From CBDDKZ01 sp965230415 (lineage in GTDB: Bacteria; Bacteroidota; Bacteroidia; Cytophagales; JAAEPT01), in contig CBDDKZ010000005.1 in assembly GCA_965230415.1 (NCBI GenBank), positions 1,798,001 to 1,862,000 on the forward strand: a stretch of DNA of 64,000 nucleotides. The letters are read 5' to 3'. The position numbers and the translations under genes were made by a program. Of this stretch, positions 1-9,214 are shown in pieces (positions within the stretch are counted from its first letter, which is position 1; the number at the start of each line of letters is the position of its first letter). The notes beneath the pieces were generated by a model, which saw nothing but the letters and a program-made list of their open reading frames with translations, searched no databases and had not been told where the DNA came from.

Positions 1-1
1 A

Positions 2-673
2 GAAAACAAATGGATTCCAAGAAGCAGAACTTCGTATATCGAAGAAGATGGTACTTCAAATTCTATGATCATACTCGATGAATGGAATGAAAACCTTTCT
101 GAATGGAGGCATGAAAGTAGAACATTAACACACCTGAATGCAAACAAGGACATAGAAACAACAAGGGGTGACAAATGGAACACCGAAACGAATAGTTGGG
201 ATAACTCTTTTAAAATACATGCTTATTTGAACGACGACGAGTTGGTAACAAGTTCAATTCAGTACAATTGGAACAAAAAAAGTGAATCATGGCTAAAATA
301 TAGAAAAAACAGTTTTTCCTATGAATCCGGGTCATTGGTATTTTTTCTAAGCGAAGAATGGAACGGTGAAAGAGAGGAATGGTATGAGTTGGTTCGCGCA
401 GAATATTACCTTAGACAACCTGTCTTATCTTTAAATGAAGGTAAAAGAAGTACAGATCTTTCGATATTTCCCAACCCTGCACAAAACGTGTGTTATATCG
501 AAGAAGATGGCTCATTCGAGTATTCGATCAGAAATACAGAAGGAGAAATGCTGCTAAATGGAAATACGTCAGCCAACAAAGAAATAGATATTAGTAAACT
601 CAGTAGCGGTATCTACTTCATATATATCTATTCCGAGGCAAAAAACAAAATCGCAAAAATTACCAAATACTAA
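2..673 (+). CDS. T9SS-secreted W-repeat protein, C-terminal part (5' end outside window)
   Basis: The frame is open from the first complete codon of the window, so the gene begins upstream; the ATG at 65 is internal. The visible 223 residues hold a repeated beta-type motif with two tryptophans seven residues apart (WNENLSEW, WNTETNSW, WNKKSESW, WNGEREEW). The last roughly 75 residues (from LSIFPNPAQN) are a type A T9SS sorting domain, ending with GIYFIYIY and a basic tail. This implies export across the outer membrane and surface attachment or release. The function of the repeats is not known to me. A 16-bp stretch encoding YIEEDG occurs near 36-51 and again near 495-510, so the repeat part and the sorting domain share a short sequence. 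Confidence 0.85.
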   Translation, partial: ENKWIPRSRTSYIEEDGTSNSMIILDEWNENLSEWRHESRTLTHLNANKDIETTRGDKWNTETNSWDNSFKIHAYLNDDELVTSSIQYNWNKKSESWLKYRKNSFSYESGSLVFFLSEEWNGEREEWYELVRAEYYLRQPVLSLNEGKRSTDLSIFPNPAQNVCYIEEDGSFEYSIRNTEGEMLLNGNTSANKEIDISKLSSGIYFIYIYSEAKNKIAKITKY

Positions 674-753
674 GTTTTGCGCAGTGGTGCTTTTGAAGTC
701 CTGGCAACTGCTTGTTAATTCTCTGAATTAGCAGGCAGTTGTTAGAATTATTG

Positions 754-761
754 TACTTTTG
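754..761 (+). promoter_or_regulatory. Candidate Bacteroidota -7 element (TACTTTTG)
   Basis: TACTTTTG matches the Bacteroidota -7 consensus TAnnTTTG and lies 21 bp before the ATG at 783. No clear -33 TTTG was found at the ideal distance, so this is tentative. Confidence 0.4.
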
Positions 762-782
762 TAAGAACTTGTTTTGGAAACT

Positions 783-2369
783 ATGAAGAATATCTACTTT
801 CTGGGCTGTTTTTTAATTTTTAGTGCTTACTCACACCAGACTCTTTCTGCAATTGCTCCTTCCTATTATGACCTACAGCTTACTGTTTTACCGGCAGAAA
901 AAGCACTAATAGGTAGCAACAAAATATACCTAAAGCGAGGCACAACTGACTCTATTATAAGTATTAATTTATATGATCATTTCACCGTCGATTCTGTCCG
1001 GGCTAACGGCAAATCGGTCAATTTTGAGCATACTTCTAATATTATTGAATTGGCTAATGACACGAAGTCAATCGTTAATCTCATCGATGTATACTATCAT
1101 GGAAAGCCCATAGTTGCCAAAAATGCACCATGGGAAGGCGGTTTTGTATGGGAAACAACTAATGATAGTACCCCTTGGATAGCTACGGCATGTCAAAATC
1201 TGGGAGCAAGCAGCTGGTGGCCATGCATTGATAAGACAAGAGCCGAACCAGACAGTATGCAAATTAGTATTTCTTTTCCAAACATTTATAAAGAGCTATA
1301 TGCCGTTTCTAATGGGAATCTTGTCAATTCATTTAGCAATGCCGAGTTCCGTACCTTCGTTTGGAAAGTGCATTATCCGATCAATTTATACAATGTTTGC
1401 TTAAACATAGGCAACTACGCACACATCAATGACTATTACTCTTCAAGTACTTCAGACTCCCTAAATCTTAGTTATTATGTGCTAAAAAAGAATGTGCAGA
1501 ATGCGCTTACACATTTCGAACAGGTAAAAACCATACTTGGAGTATTTGAAGAGCTTTACGGACCTTACCCTTTTCCAAAAGACGGGTATGCACTAGTAGA
1601 AACTCCTTTCTGGGGTATGGAACATCAAAGCGCGATAGCATATGGTAATAATTTTAAAAACAACGATTTCGGTTTCGATTTTATCATTCTTCACGAAAGT
1701 GCCCATGAATATTGGGGAAATAGTATCAGTTGTTCCAATGAATACGAATTGTGGATTCATGAGACTTTTGCAACATATACCGAGTCGTTATTTGTAGAAA
1801 GAATCAAAGGGAAGTTTTCTGCTATAGAGTACCTGGCGCGTCAGCGCCCAAAAATCAAAAATAGTGAACCTATGTTATTTAGCGGCGAAACAGTTACTGA
1901 AAATTTATACAAATCAAGCGATATCTATTACAAAGGGGCTTGGGTAATGCACACATGTAGGGGAATTGTAAATAATGATTCTATTTGGTTTCGGGCTTTG
2001 CGTAAAACTTATGAAGACCTGGCTGGCAAATACGCGAGTACTGAGCTGGTAATTAACAAATTATGTAAACATACAGGAAAAGACCTATACAGCTTATTTA
2101 AATTTTATTTAAACAATCTCCAAATTCCGGAAATAGCCTATTACCTGGAGAAAAAAAGCAAAAAATACACATTGCACTATCGTTGTGAAAACTGTAGTAA
2201 AAACATGATATTTGAGCTGCCATTTGCAGACACAGTAACCAAAGAAAAAGAATTGTTAACTGTTTCAGACAAGTGGTTGTTCTATGAATTAAAGAAAAAG
2301 CAAAAGCTAATTCCTGACTTCCATAACCTGCTTATCGATGCGCACGAGACAAAATTCGCTAATTATTGA
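783..2369 (+). CDS. M1-family (gluzincin) metallopeptidase-like protein
   Basis: A 528-residue secreted protein resembling the catalytic half of M1 aminopeptidases. I chose ATG 783 rather than the in-frame TTG at 774 because it gives a clean signal peptide (MKNIYFLGCFLIFSAYSHQ). The zinc site is intact: HESAHEYWGN (H304, H308) followed 18 residues later by the Glu ligand in HETFATYTE (E327). GMEHQ (about 277-281) replaces the usual GAMEN substrate-binding motif. An N-terminal beta domain (about 30-230) precedes the peptidase domain. M1 enzymes remove N-terminal residues from peptides; a periplasmic or surface role is inferred from the signal peptide. The 3' end overlaps the converging TPR gene by 11 bp. 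Confidence 0.85.
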   Translation: MKNIYFLGCFLIFSAYSHQTLSAIAPSYYDLQLTVLPAEKALIGSNKIYLKRGTTDSIISINLYDHFTVDSVRANGKSVNFEHTSNIIELANDTKSIVNLIDVYYHGKPIVAKNAPWEGGFVWETTNDSTPWIATACQNLGASSWWPCIDKTRAEPDSMQISISFPNIYKELYAVSNGNLVNSFSNAEFRTFVWKVHYPINLYNVCLNIGNYAHINDYYSSSTSDSLNLSYYVLKKNVQNALTHFEQVKTILGVFEELYGPYPFPKDGYALVETPFWGMEHQSAIAYGNNFKNNDFGFDFIILHESAHEYWGNSISCSNEYELWIHETFATYTESLFVERIKGKFSAIEYLARQRPKIKNSEPMLFSGETVTENLYKSSDIYYKGAWVMHTCRGIVNNDSIWFRALRKTYEDLAGKYASTELVINKLCKHTGKDLYSLFKFYLNNLQIPEIAYYLEKKSKKYTLHYRCENCSKNMIFELPFADTVTKEKELLTVSDKWLFYELKKKQKLIPDFHNLLIDAHETKFANY

Positions 2370-4176
2370 TTCGATCACCTCTTAACTTCCTGTATTTTTT
2401 TCTGGCTTCTGCAGTGTAAATGCTTCCAGGATATTTGATAAGAATGTCTTTGTACAAGGTCATCGCCTTTTCAGTATTTTTTAAGTACCTTTCATTTATA
2501 ACAGCCAGTTCGAAAATAGCATCATCACCTAAAATGTCATAACCATATTTTGTTAACACCAATTCAAAAGCTTCGGCCGCCTGTTCGTATTTTCCAATTC
2601 TCTGCAATACGTCACCTTTTAAATATAAAGCTTCATCTGCCAGAGAATGGCTACCGTTTATACCGATAAGACTGTCAAGGGAACTTAAAGCATTCTTAAA
2701 ATCTTTTTGATAGATGAGTAATTCTATATTCGCATAACTCTTCAATGCCGTCGTTGAAGTATCTAATGCGGTGTTATCCTGTATTAATAAACTCAAATCA
2801 ATTGCGTCATTAGAAATTTCTCTTGTTGTCGCCAGTTTGAGTACATCGAGATGTGCTTGAGCCAAGTCAAAATCACCCCGGTAATAAGATAATTTCGCAT
2901 TCTTTAGCTTGGCCTGATGTGCTTCGGGACTATCTTTTAAATCTTTTTCTACCTGATAATATAACAAGGTTGATTCCCATGGTTCACCATTGAGTATATA
3001 AATGTCTCCAAGATCCATCTTGCATTTTGCAATGACATTTTTACTTGCTCTGGGAATAGTAACTGCCTTATTTAATAGTTCAATGGCATGCCTTATATCT
3101 TGTAAATAAAAGGCATATAACAAAGCTTTTGCCCTTATAACTTCCACGCGATCGTTAGCTCTGACTGATTTTTCAAGCAAGACATCATAATCCTGAATGA
3201 GCGATTTAATAGCCAAAGTATCGACAGGATATGTCCTTTTCACCATTTCTTCTTTCGACTTTATCAGCATTCTTTTCGCACGCACATAAAAATAAGATTT
3301 TGGGTAATTCTGAGTTATATGCCCATAAATTTTTACCGAAGACTCATAGTCGCGATTTTTCATACTAATTTGACCCAACTCCAATAATCTCTTACCATTC
3401 AAATTTTCCTTTTTATCTATCGAACGCTCCTGAATAAATGCATTTACAAAATCTTTCTGCTGGATATAATACCATACTAAAAGTTTGTTGTAAATAGTTT
3501 TCTTCGTTTCTTCTATATACGAATAAATGCTTTTAACAAGATACTGTTTCTCTTGCTCTGAACTCAATTCTATCTGTAATGTATTCTGTACCGATGTCAA
3601 CTCCTGTTCATTTATCAACAGTAGATTCATCATTTCTGTTATCATCTTCTTTTTCTCACCGGAGAATTTATATAAAGTAATTAATTCAGCGGTATATAAG
3701 TCAGTACTTTTCTGTGCAGCTCTCGCCTCTAAGTAGGTATTAATAGATTCACTGTGCAACTTTCTTTTAGTAAGTGCCTTTACAAACAAAGTAATCAAGA
3801 CATCACTTTTTCGCACTTCATGTATCATTTCCTGAATTCTTTTATCATAAGCCGCCTGTTCTCCGCTATTTTTAAATGTTAGCGCATAATCAACACGATA
3901 CAGGTAATTATCAGGATGTTTTTTGACAAGCTTTTTCAAGAAACCCTTTTTTTCGTCCCTTTTTTCAAGTTCATCTAATACTGTAAGGTATTTATCATAC
4001 ATAGCCGGAACTTTTTGAATTTCCTTTTCGTGCTTTTTGTAAATGATATATGCTTTTTCAAAATCGCCTTTACTAAAATAAGCATCGCCAATTTCTACCT
4101 GTTGCGCTTGTGTATAACCCGGTGCACTTATAAGTGCGCACAGAAACATGATTATTAAAAGACTATTTAACTTCAT
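2359..4176 (-). CDS. Secreted TPR-repeat protein
   Basis: 605 residues with a signal peptide (cleavage near TQAQQ, about residue 25) and TPR-like helical pairs over nearly the whole length. The clearest repeats are at the C-terminus (ALYLKGDVLQRIGKYEQAAE and the next units), where spacing and YPGSIYTAEARKKY resemble YbgF/BamD-type TPR tails. TPR proteins act as scaffolds, so a periplasmic assembly role is likely; the partner is unknown. The gene starts after a 560-bp AT-rich gap and converges with the M1-like peptidase gene, overlapping it by 11 bp. Confidence 0.75.
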   Translation of the reverse strand: MKLNSLLIIMFLCALISAPGYTQAQQVEIGDAYFSKGDFEKAYIIYKKHEKEIQKVPAMYDKYLTVLDELEKRDEKKGFLKKLVKKHPDNYLYRVDYALTFKNSGEQAAYDKRIQEMIHEVRKSDVLITLFVKALTKRKLHSESINTYLEARAAQKSTDLYTAELITLYKFSGEKKKMITEMMNLLLINEQELTSVQNTLQIELSSEQEKQYLVKSIYSYIEETKKTIYNKLLVWYYIQQKDFVNAFIQERSIDKKENLNGKRLLELGQISMKNRDYESSVKIYGHITQNYPKSYFYVRAKRMLIKSKEEMVKRTYPVDTLAIKSLIQDYDVLLEKSVRANDRVEVIRAKALLYAFYLQDIRHAIELLNKAVTIPRASKNVIAKCKMDLGDIYILNGEPWESTLLYYQVEKDLKDSPEAHQAKLKNAKLSYYRGDFDLAQAHLDVLKLATTREISNDAIDLSLLIQDNTALDTSTTALKSYANIELLIYQKDFKNALSSLDSLIGINGSHSLADEALYLKGDVLQRIGKYEQAAEAFELVLTKYGYDILGDDAIFELAVINERYLKNTEKAMTLYKDILIKYPGSIYTAEARKKYRKLRGDRINN

Positions 4177-4736
4177 AAAATAGAGATCTCATTTTATTTA
4201 ACGAAGATACAAACATCATAATGTATATAAATAAAAGGAATTTTTAAATCTTTTATTTCTTATTAATAAGGTTGTTTAAATGTTAATAAACCCTGTACTG
4301 TGTATTAATGTTTGCTGAGAAGTGTGTAAGTTTTAAAGGATTTAGTTTATTAACATTTTATCTACTCTTAACTGATTGGTGATCAGTTTTTTAACTATTT
4401 GTTCAATTTAGAGAATTTTTATTAACATTGTATTCATATTTTATAAATGTTGAAACAAGTGGGATAAACATGGAATTAAATAGTGGCTTTACACACACTT
4501 CATTTTTTTAACAATTTTTAGTGTTTACATAACATAAATTGAAACTTTCCTGTGTATTAAAACAGAACATATCGACATGATTTGTTAATAAGTACTTCAC
4601 CTATGAACGTAAATAGGTTAGGAATTTGTTAATTAAGTATTAAGGGATATTTGGTGCTTATTGTTATAAGTATTTTACGTATTGATAACTTACCGTCTCC
4701 TATAATTACCTATATATGTAATTTTATGTGAATAAG
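4177..4736. other. AT-rich 560-bp gene-free gap with DnaA-box-like 9-mers (possible origin region)
   Basis: No ORF of note on either strand. It contains one exact DnaA box on the minus strand (TTATTCACA, 4727-4735) and near matches: TAATACACA on the minus strand at 4299-4307 and 4551-4559, and CTTTACACA at 4487-4495. TTAA/GTTAATAA-type runs are frequent. There is an inverted repeat AACTGAT-TGGTG-ATCAGTT at 4370-4388 followed by T residues. The gap must also carry the promoter of the TPR gene. AT-rich DNA gives DnaA-like words by chance, so the origin idea rests mainly on nearby mnmG and parS. Confidence 0.3.
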
Positions 4737-6380
4737 TTAAAAATTTAAGTGTATATCCATTATTTCCCAGTTGGGTTTTAGCTTGGTAACGTTACTGTGT
4801 TTAATGAGATGTTCAGGTTGAATGCGCTTGGCATATGATCCGCGATCTACAGCTCCGTTGTTGTTATTGTCTACTATGAGTTGATAAGTATAATCACCTG
4901 GTTCTATATTTCTCAACAGAAATGTAGTAGTGTTACTTTTTGAGTAGATAATTTTGTCCTTGTATAATATTTGAAATACGTAGTTTTTATAGCTTGTTTC
5001 GATGTTACCACTTATGCTGCCTAATTTTGTTGCATCAATTGGGAAGAAAGTACTTTGATACAATTCTGATGTGTCTTCATTTAGCCCGATGAAAGCACCG
5101 GGTTCTATTACCAGATGCAAAGTGTCTTTAGGAATATTTTGTAAGAACAATGTGACCAGCATTCTTTTATCATCAAAAGAGGTCTTCTTATTCGGATCTA
5201 TTTGTGCTTGTATGGTATCTCCCTTGTGCAGAAATTTTATATGCGATTCTGAGAGCTTATAAATGGGGTAATTAAGTTTGATTTCAAGACCTGTTTTACC
5301 TTTATCTATTTGATTATCAATAGATTGTAATCCTGCAATTAACTTTTTAGCTTTAGTATTTTTTGCAGCATCTGAGTCGAATTTTAGCAGAAAAGTGCTG
5401 TCGATAGTGTTATTTAACGAATCTATAACATGTAAGTTAATTTGTATGGAATCGGAAGTTGTATTTAAATGCTGATAAATGAGTAGGTCATTTTTATTGT
5501 CGTAATAGTGAAAAGTAGTGTCTGTACTGGTCAGCGTGTATTGAAAAATGGGTTTGTTAAATATTACTCGGGTTAATGAGGGCTTTTCTTTGATTTTTAC
5601 TAAGCGTAATTTCTGAACATCTTCAGCAAATAAATAGAGTGGATTTATGTTTTTAGCTATATAAGAGGTGTCCACTATTAATAATGAATCTGTGAAGGCT
5701 ATGGATTCGTTTAAAGAATCATACTTTAAATTGTTGTTTTTATCGGTAAGTGCGTTGATTATGTAGTTCCCTGGTTTTATATGGTTGAAATTATAGTTAC
5801 CACTTTTATCGGTATAGGTATAATAATACGGTTTGTTGTTTTTAAGGACAGAAGTATCGTTTGAGTTATATAAAGTAACGAGTATATTAGACTTAGGTTC
5901 GTGTCCTTTGGCACTTTTGACAATTCCTTCGAATGATAAAGAATCGAGGTAAGGACCGGTACTAAAGGTAAGGGATAGACCGGAACTAGTGTTTTTTTCC
6001 GTAAGATCTTTTACTGCCTGTCCGAAGTTTAAGGTATAGGTAGTATTTTCTTGTAACGTGTCTGCTAGGTCTATTATAAGCAGGTGTTTTGTTTTATTAA
6101 TCTTCTTTATACGATGTTTGTAAGGATATTTCAGGGGGGGGGATATGACAAGTTCATTTGTAAGGTTACTAACTTGAAAAGCTTCGTTGAAAGCGAGTAC
6201 TATTTGATTACCTTTGAAATTAGTAAGGTTCAAAGAATCTGGAGTACATTGAGTACGTAATAGTTTTGGAGGATCTTCGTCACTAGGTCCTCCGGTGGGG
6301 GTACCAACAGTAGCACATTGATAGAGTCCGAATGCAAGCAAAGTCAAATAGAATAGATGACGAATAGTAGTTTTTCGCAT
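4737..6380 (-). CDS. Ig-like (SbsA/Big_5-type) domain lipoprotein
   Basis: 547 residues. The N-terminus is a lipoprotein signal with lipobox LYQC (C22), followed by the GTPTGGPSDEDPP linker characteristic of a Bacteroidota family. Residues about 40-145 form an SbsA Ig-like (Big_5) domain; a carboxypeptidase-regulatory-like beta domain follows (GNYNFNHIKPGNYII), with a similar unit at the C-terminus (NIEPGDYTYQLIVDNNNNG). The family is very common in the phylum, but its role is unknown. The gene lies 21 bp downstream of mnmG and is probably the last gene of the same minus-strand operon. Confidence 0.8.
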   Translation of the reverse strand: MRKTTIRHLFYLTLLAFGLYQCATVGTPTGGPSDEDPPKLLRTQCTPDSLNLTNFKGNQIVLAFNEAFQVSNLTNELVISPPLKYPYKHRIKKINKTKHLLIIDLADTLQENTTYTLNFGQAVKDLTEKNTSSGLSLTFSTGPYLDSLSFEGIVKSAKGHEPKSNILVTLYNSNDTSVLKNNKPYYYTYTDKSGNYNFNHIKPGNYIINALTDKNNNLKYDSLNESIAFTDSLLIVDTSYIAKNINPLYLFAEDVQKLRLVKIKEKPSLTRVIFNKPIFQYTLTSTDTTFHYYDNKNDLLIYQHLNTTSDSIQINLHVIDSLNNTIDSTFLLKFDSDAAKNTKAKKLIAGLQSIDNQIDKGKTGLEIKLNYPIYKLSESHIKFLHKGDTIQAQIDPNKKTSFDDKRMLVTLFLQNIPKDTLHLVIEPGAFIGLNEDTSELYQSTFFPIDATKLGSISGNIETSYKNYVFQILYKDKIIYSKSNTTTFLLRNIEPGDYTYQLIVDNNNNGAVDRGSYAKRIQPEHLIKHSNVTKLKPNWEIMDIHLNF

Positions 6381-6401
6381 AGTCTTAGTGAATACAAAGG
6401 A

Positions 6402-8267
6402 TTAACGTCCTAAATAGACCATTAGTATAGAAATATCTGCAGGTGAAACTCCTGATATCCGGGAGGCCTGTCCTAAGGTTGTAGGTTTAATTTCTTCCAG
6501 TTTATTTAAAGATTCATTGGAAAGACCTTTGATCGTTTTATAGTCAAAGGTGTCTGGTATTTGCAGTTGATCTAACTTTTGTATTTTTTGGGCGAGGCTG
6601 GCCTCTTTTTCGATATAGTCTTCATATTTGATAGCGATTGTAGCTGTTTCTATATTCTCTTCATCGTATTCAAGGAAGAATGAATCGAATGCTGCATCTA
6701 CACTTTTTAATGCTTCTAAAGTTATCTGTGGCCTTTTAAGTAAGTTATAAAGTTTGGTAGATTCTTTGAGAGGAGCGGAGTCGAGTTTTTCAAGGGAACT
6801 ATTTATTTGTGATGGTTTGACTTTTAAGTTTCTAACATCATTATTTATAGTTTCAATTTGCTGTTCTCGCTTCAAGAGCTCTTCATAACGCTTTTGCGTT
6901 GCGAGTCCTAGTTCGTAGCCTTTTTTAGTTAATCGTATATCGGCGTTATCTTGTCTTAAAAGAATTCTGTATTCGGCACGGGAAGTGAACATGCGGTAGG
7001 GTTCGTTAGTACCTTTATTAATGAGATCGTCTATTAGAACGCCTATATAGGCCTCAGATCTGCTCAATATAAATGGTTCCTTTTGATTGATTTTATTATG
7101 AGCGTTTATTCCTGCCATCAAGCCTTGTGAGGCTGCTTCTTCATATCCTGTTGTTCCATTTATTTGACCAGCGAAATAAAGGTTGTCAACGAGCTTTGTT
7201 TCAAGTGTGGCGTTGAGTTGAGTAGGCTGGAAAAAGTCGTATTCTATTGCATAACCGGGACGAAACATTTTTGCATTTTCAAAACCAGGAATCAATGTTA
7301 GTGCTTTATATTGTATATCTTCTGGTAGGGAGGTGGAGAATCCGTTTACATAGACTTCAACAGTATTCCACCCTTCAGGTTCTACAAATATTTGATGGCG
7401 ATTTTTATCTGCGAATCTATTTATTTTATCTTCAATAGATGGGCAGTACCTGGGACCCAAACCTCTTATTCGTCCATTGAACATAGGAGATTTGTCAAAC
7501 CCGGTTTTGAGCATTTCATGTACAGTGTCGTTTGTGTAGGTAATATGGCAACTGTGTTGTTTATGAAGTGTCGGAGAAGATTTTAAATAAGAGAATTTTC
7601 CGGGTTTTTCATCACCGGCTTGTTCTTCCATTTTGCTATAATCTAAAGAACGAGAGTCCACACGAGGAGGTGTTCCCGTTTTCATTCTTCCGGCCTCAAA
7701 TCCAAGTTTAACGAGTGCTTCGGTTATACCTGTGGCGGCACTTTCTCCGGTACGGCCACCCCCAAATTTTTTCTCACCTATATGAATGATACCGTTAAGA
7801 AAGGTACCGTTTGTAAGTATTACTGCTTTTGATTTTATTTCGAGACCTAAAGAAGTTTTGATTCCTGTCACAGTGTTTCCTTCTGTCAATAGTCCGATTG
7901 CCATTTCTTGCCAAAAATCTACGTTTGGGGTATGTTCTAAATTGAGTCTCCATTCTTCGGCAAAGCGCATTCGGTCGTTTTGTGTTCGTGGGCTCCACAT
8001 GGCAGGGCCTTTAGATCTGTTGAGCATTCGAAATTGAATCATGGATTTATCACTAATTAGTGCGGACTGACCACCCAAGGCATCAATTTCTCGAACTATT
8101 TGCCCTTTAGCTACACCACCCATGGCTGGGTTGCAGGACATTTGAGCGATGGTATTCATGTTCATAGTAACTAGAAGGACTTTCGAGCCCATGTTAGCAG
8201 CTGCGGCAGCTGCTTCACAACCTGCGTGTCCGGCACCAACAACTATGATATCGTAAATTGGAAACAT
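6402..8267 (-). CDS. mnmG: tRNA uridine-5-carboxymethylaminomethyl(34) synthesis enzyme MnmG (GidA)
   Basis: 621 residues, normal length for MnmG. With MnmE it builds the cmnm5 group on U34 of certain tRNAs, using FAD, NADH and methylene-tetrahydrofolate. The N-terminal FAD-binding site VVGAGHAGCEAA (G11-G16), the MSCNPAMGGVAKGQ motif, the GGGRTGESAATG motif and the helical C-terminal domain (KLEEIKPTTLGQASRISGVS) are all present. The ATG start lies 9 bp from a 16-bp parS-like palindrome, so any leader of this gene runs through that site. mnmE is not in this window. mnmG is next to oriC in many bacteria, which fits the parS-like sites here. Confidence 0.98.
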   Translation of the reverse strand: MFPIYDIIVVGAGHAGCEAAAAAANMGSKVLLVTMNMNTIAQMSCNPAMGGVAKGQIVREIDALGGQSALISDKSMIQFRMLNRSKGPAMWSPRTQNDRMRFAEEWRLNLEHTPNVDFWQEMAIGLLTEGNTVTGIKTSLGLEIKSKAVILTNGTFLNGIIHIGEKKFGGGRTGESAATGITEALVKLGFEAGRMKTGTPPRVDSRSLDYSKMEEQAGDEKPGKFSYLKSSPTLHKQHSCHITYTNDTVHEMLKTGFDKSPMFNGRIRGLGPRYCPSIEDKINRFADKNRHQIFVEPEGWNTVEVYVNGFSTSLPEDIQYKALTLIPGFENAKMFRPGYAIEYDFFQPTQLNATLETKLVDNLYFAGQINGTTGYEEAASQGLMAGINAHNKINQKEPFILSRSEAYIGVLIDDLINKGTNEPYRMFTSRAEYRILLRQDNADIRLTKKGYELGLATQKRYEELLKREQQIETINNDVRNLKVKPSQINSSLEKLDSAPLKESTKLYNLLKRPQITLEALKSVDAAFDSFFLEYDEENIETATIAIKYEDYIEKEASLAQKIQKLDQLQIPDTFDYKTIKGLSNESLNKLEEIKPTTLGQASRISGVSPADISILMVYLGR

Positions 8268-8276
8268 ATTATAAGG

Positions 8277-8292
8277 TGTTCCACGTGGAACA
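8277..8292. promoter_or_regulatory. parS-like palindrome, copy 1
   Basis: TGTTCCACGTGGAACA is a perfect 16-bp palindrome that differs at one position from the classical ParB site TGTTNCACGTGAAACA. It lies between ybeY and mnmG, 9 bp before the mnmG start. An identical second copy lies 46 bp away. ParB binding here is inferred. Confidence 0.75.
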
Positions 8293-8322
8293 TTAATGCG
8301 ATAAATCTAATTCAGTTCTAAG

Positions 8323-8338
8323 TGTTCCACGTGGAACA
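8323..8338. promoter_or_regulatory. parS-like palindrome, copy 2
   Basis: Identical to the copy at 8277-8292 and directly abutting the ybeY stop codon. The two palindromes are 46 bp apart centre to centre. A GC-rich 16-mer occurring twice in a 71-bp AT-rich spacer is very unlikely by chance. Confidence 0.75.
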
Positions 8339-8767
8339 TTATTTTTTTATTTGGGCCCACAAAGATAAACATGCATCTTCGTTTTTCCTCATTACAATTT
8401 GTTCTTCCTTATTTTTATCACCGTAGCCAATAAGGTGAAGCAGACCATGAGCGATGACTCTTCTAAGTTCCTTATCAAATGTAGTGCTGTAATAGACCGC
8501 ATTTTCCTTAATTCTATCCACGCTTATAAAGATGTCACCACTAATAGTTGATTCATCTTCGCTATTATCGAATGTTATTATATCGGTATAGTAGTCATGC
8601 TGCAGATACTGACGATTAATCTGAAGTAAATAGTCATCGGAGCAAAAAATATAATTGAGTTCTTCTATATGATATTCATAATTCTCGGCAATAGTATTTA
8701 ACCATTGAGAAGTAAGTTTATTATATATCTCAAAGTGATCATATTCTTCGTAATGAAAAAATATCAC
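8339..8767 (-). CDS. ybeY: Endoribonuclease YbeY (rRNA maturation)
   Basis: 142 residues, normal YbeY length. YbeY is a zinc-dependent RNase involved in 16S rRNA 3'-end maturation and ribosome quality control. The core motif is HGLLHLIGYGD (H107, H111); the third His of the common HGxLHLxGYDH pattern is replaced by Asp117, a change I recall in other Bacteroidota YbeY proteins. The upstream ITFDNSED segment also fits the family. The start is GTG; no ATG is available in frame. It follows the HATPase gene by 10 bp and is followed by two parS-like palindromes and mnmG. Confidence 0.93.
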   Translation of the reverse strand: MIFFHYEEYDHFEIYNKLTSQWLNTIAENYEYHIEELNYIFCSDDYLLQINRQYLQHDYYTDIITFDNSEDESTISGDIFISVDRIKENAVYYSTTFDKELRRVIAHGLLHLIGYGDKNKEEQIVMRKNEDACLSLWAQIKK

Positions 8768-8777
8768 GAGGCGAAAA

Positions 8778-9176
8778 CTACACGTTGAATACTATTGTCA
8801 CTTTAGCTCCATTATCTTCAAATGATACATCATCGGCTAAATTCTTCATTAAGAAAATCCCTCGACCGCCAATCTTTTCCAAGTTTTCAGGAGCTGTAGG
8901 ATCAGGTAAATTATCATAATCAAACCCTGTACCTGTGTCAGTAACAATAAAAGTCATTTTATTATCCTCCATCTGCATGGTGATATTAACGTTCTTCTTA
9001 GGATCTGATTGGTTGCCGTGTAATATAGCGTTGTTTACAGATTCTGTAATGGCGACCATTACGTTTCCGTAAAGGTCTTCACTGAAGTTATACTTCTCTT
9101 GTGCGTTATCTATGAAGCTCTCTACGATTCTTATATTTTCGGGGAGAGACGGTATATCTATTTTTAATTCGACCAT
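8778..9176 (-). CDS. ATP-binding anti-sigma-type regulator (RsbW/SpoIIAB-like HATPase)
   Basis: 132 residues, a stand-alone GHKL ATPase domain without sensor or phospho-acceptor regions, as in serine kinases of the RsbW/SpoIIAB class. The N box is ESVNNAILHG (E45, N49), the G1 box DTGTGFD (80-86) and the G2 box GGRGIFLM (103-110). Such proteins sequester a sigma factor or phosphorylate a STAS-domain anti-antagonist. No sigma factor is adjacent; a STAS-like protein is encoded far away at 41.2-41.7 kb. The gene is packed between the DUF4175-like gene (38 bp) and ybeY (10 bp), so cotranscription is likely. Confidence 0.88.
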   Translation of the reverse strand: MVELKIDIPSLPENIRIVESFIDNAQEKYNFSEDLYGNVMVAITESVNNAILHGNQSDPKKNVNITMQMEDNKMTFIVTDTGTGFDYDNLPDPTAPENLEKIGGRGIFLMKNLADDVSFEDNGAKVTIVFNV

Positions 9177-9214
9177 TTCATCAAAATAATGCTGTGAATC
9201 TAATAATAATTCAC

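Noticed and set aside
4370..4392. AACTGAT hairpin plus T-run as a terminator
   Set aside because: The stem has only two G-C pairs and no plus-strand gene precedes it; noted only as a repeat in the gap.
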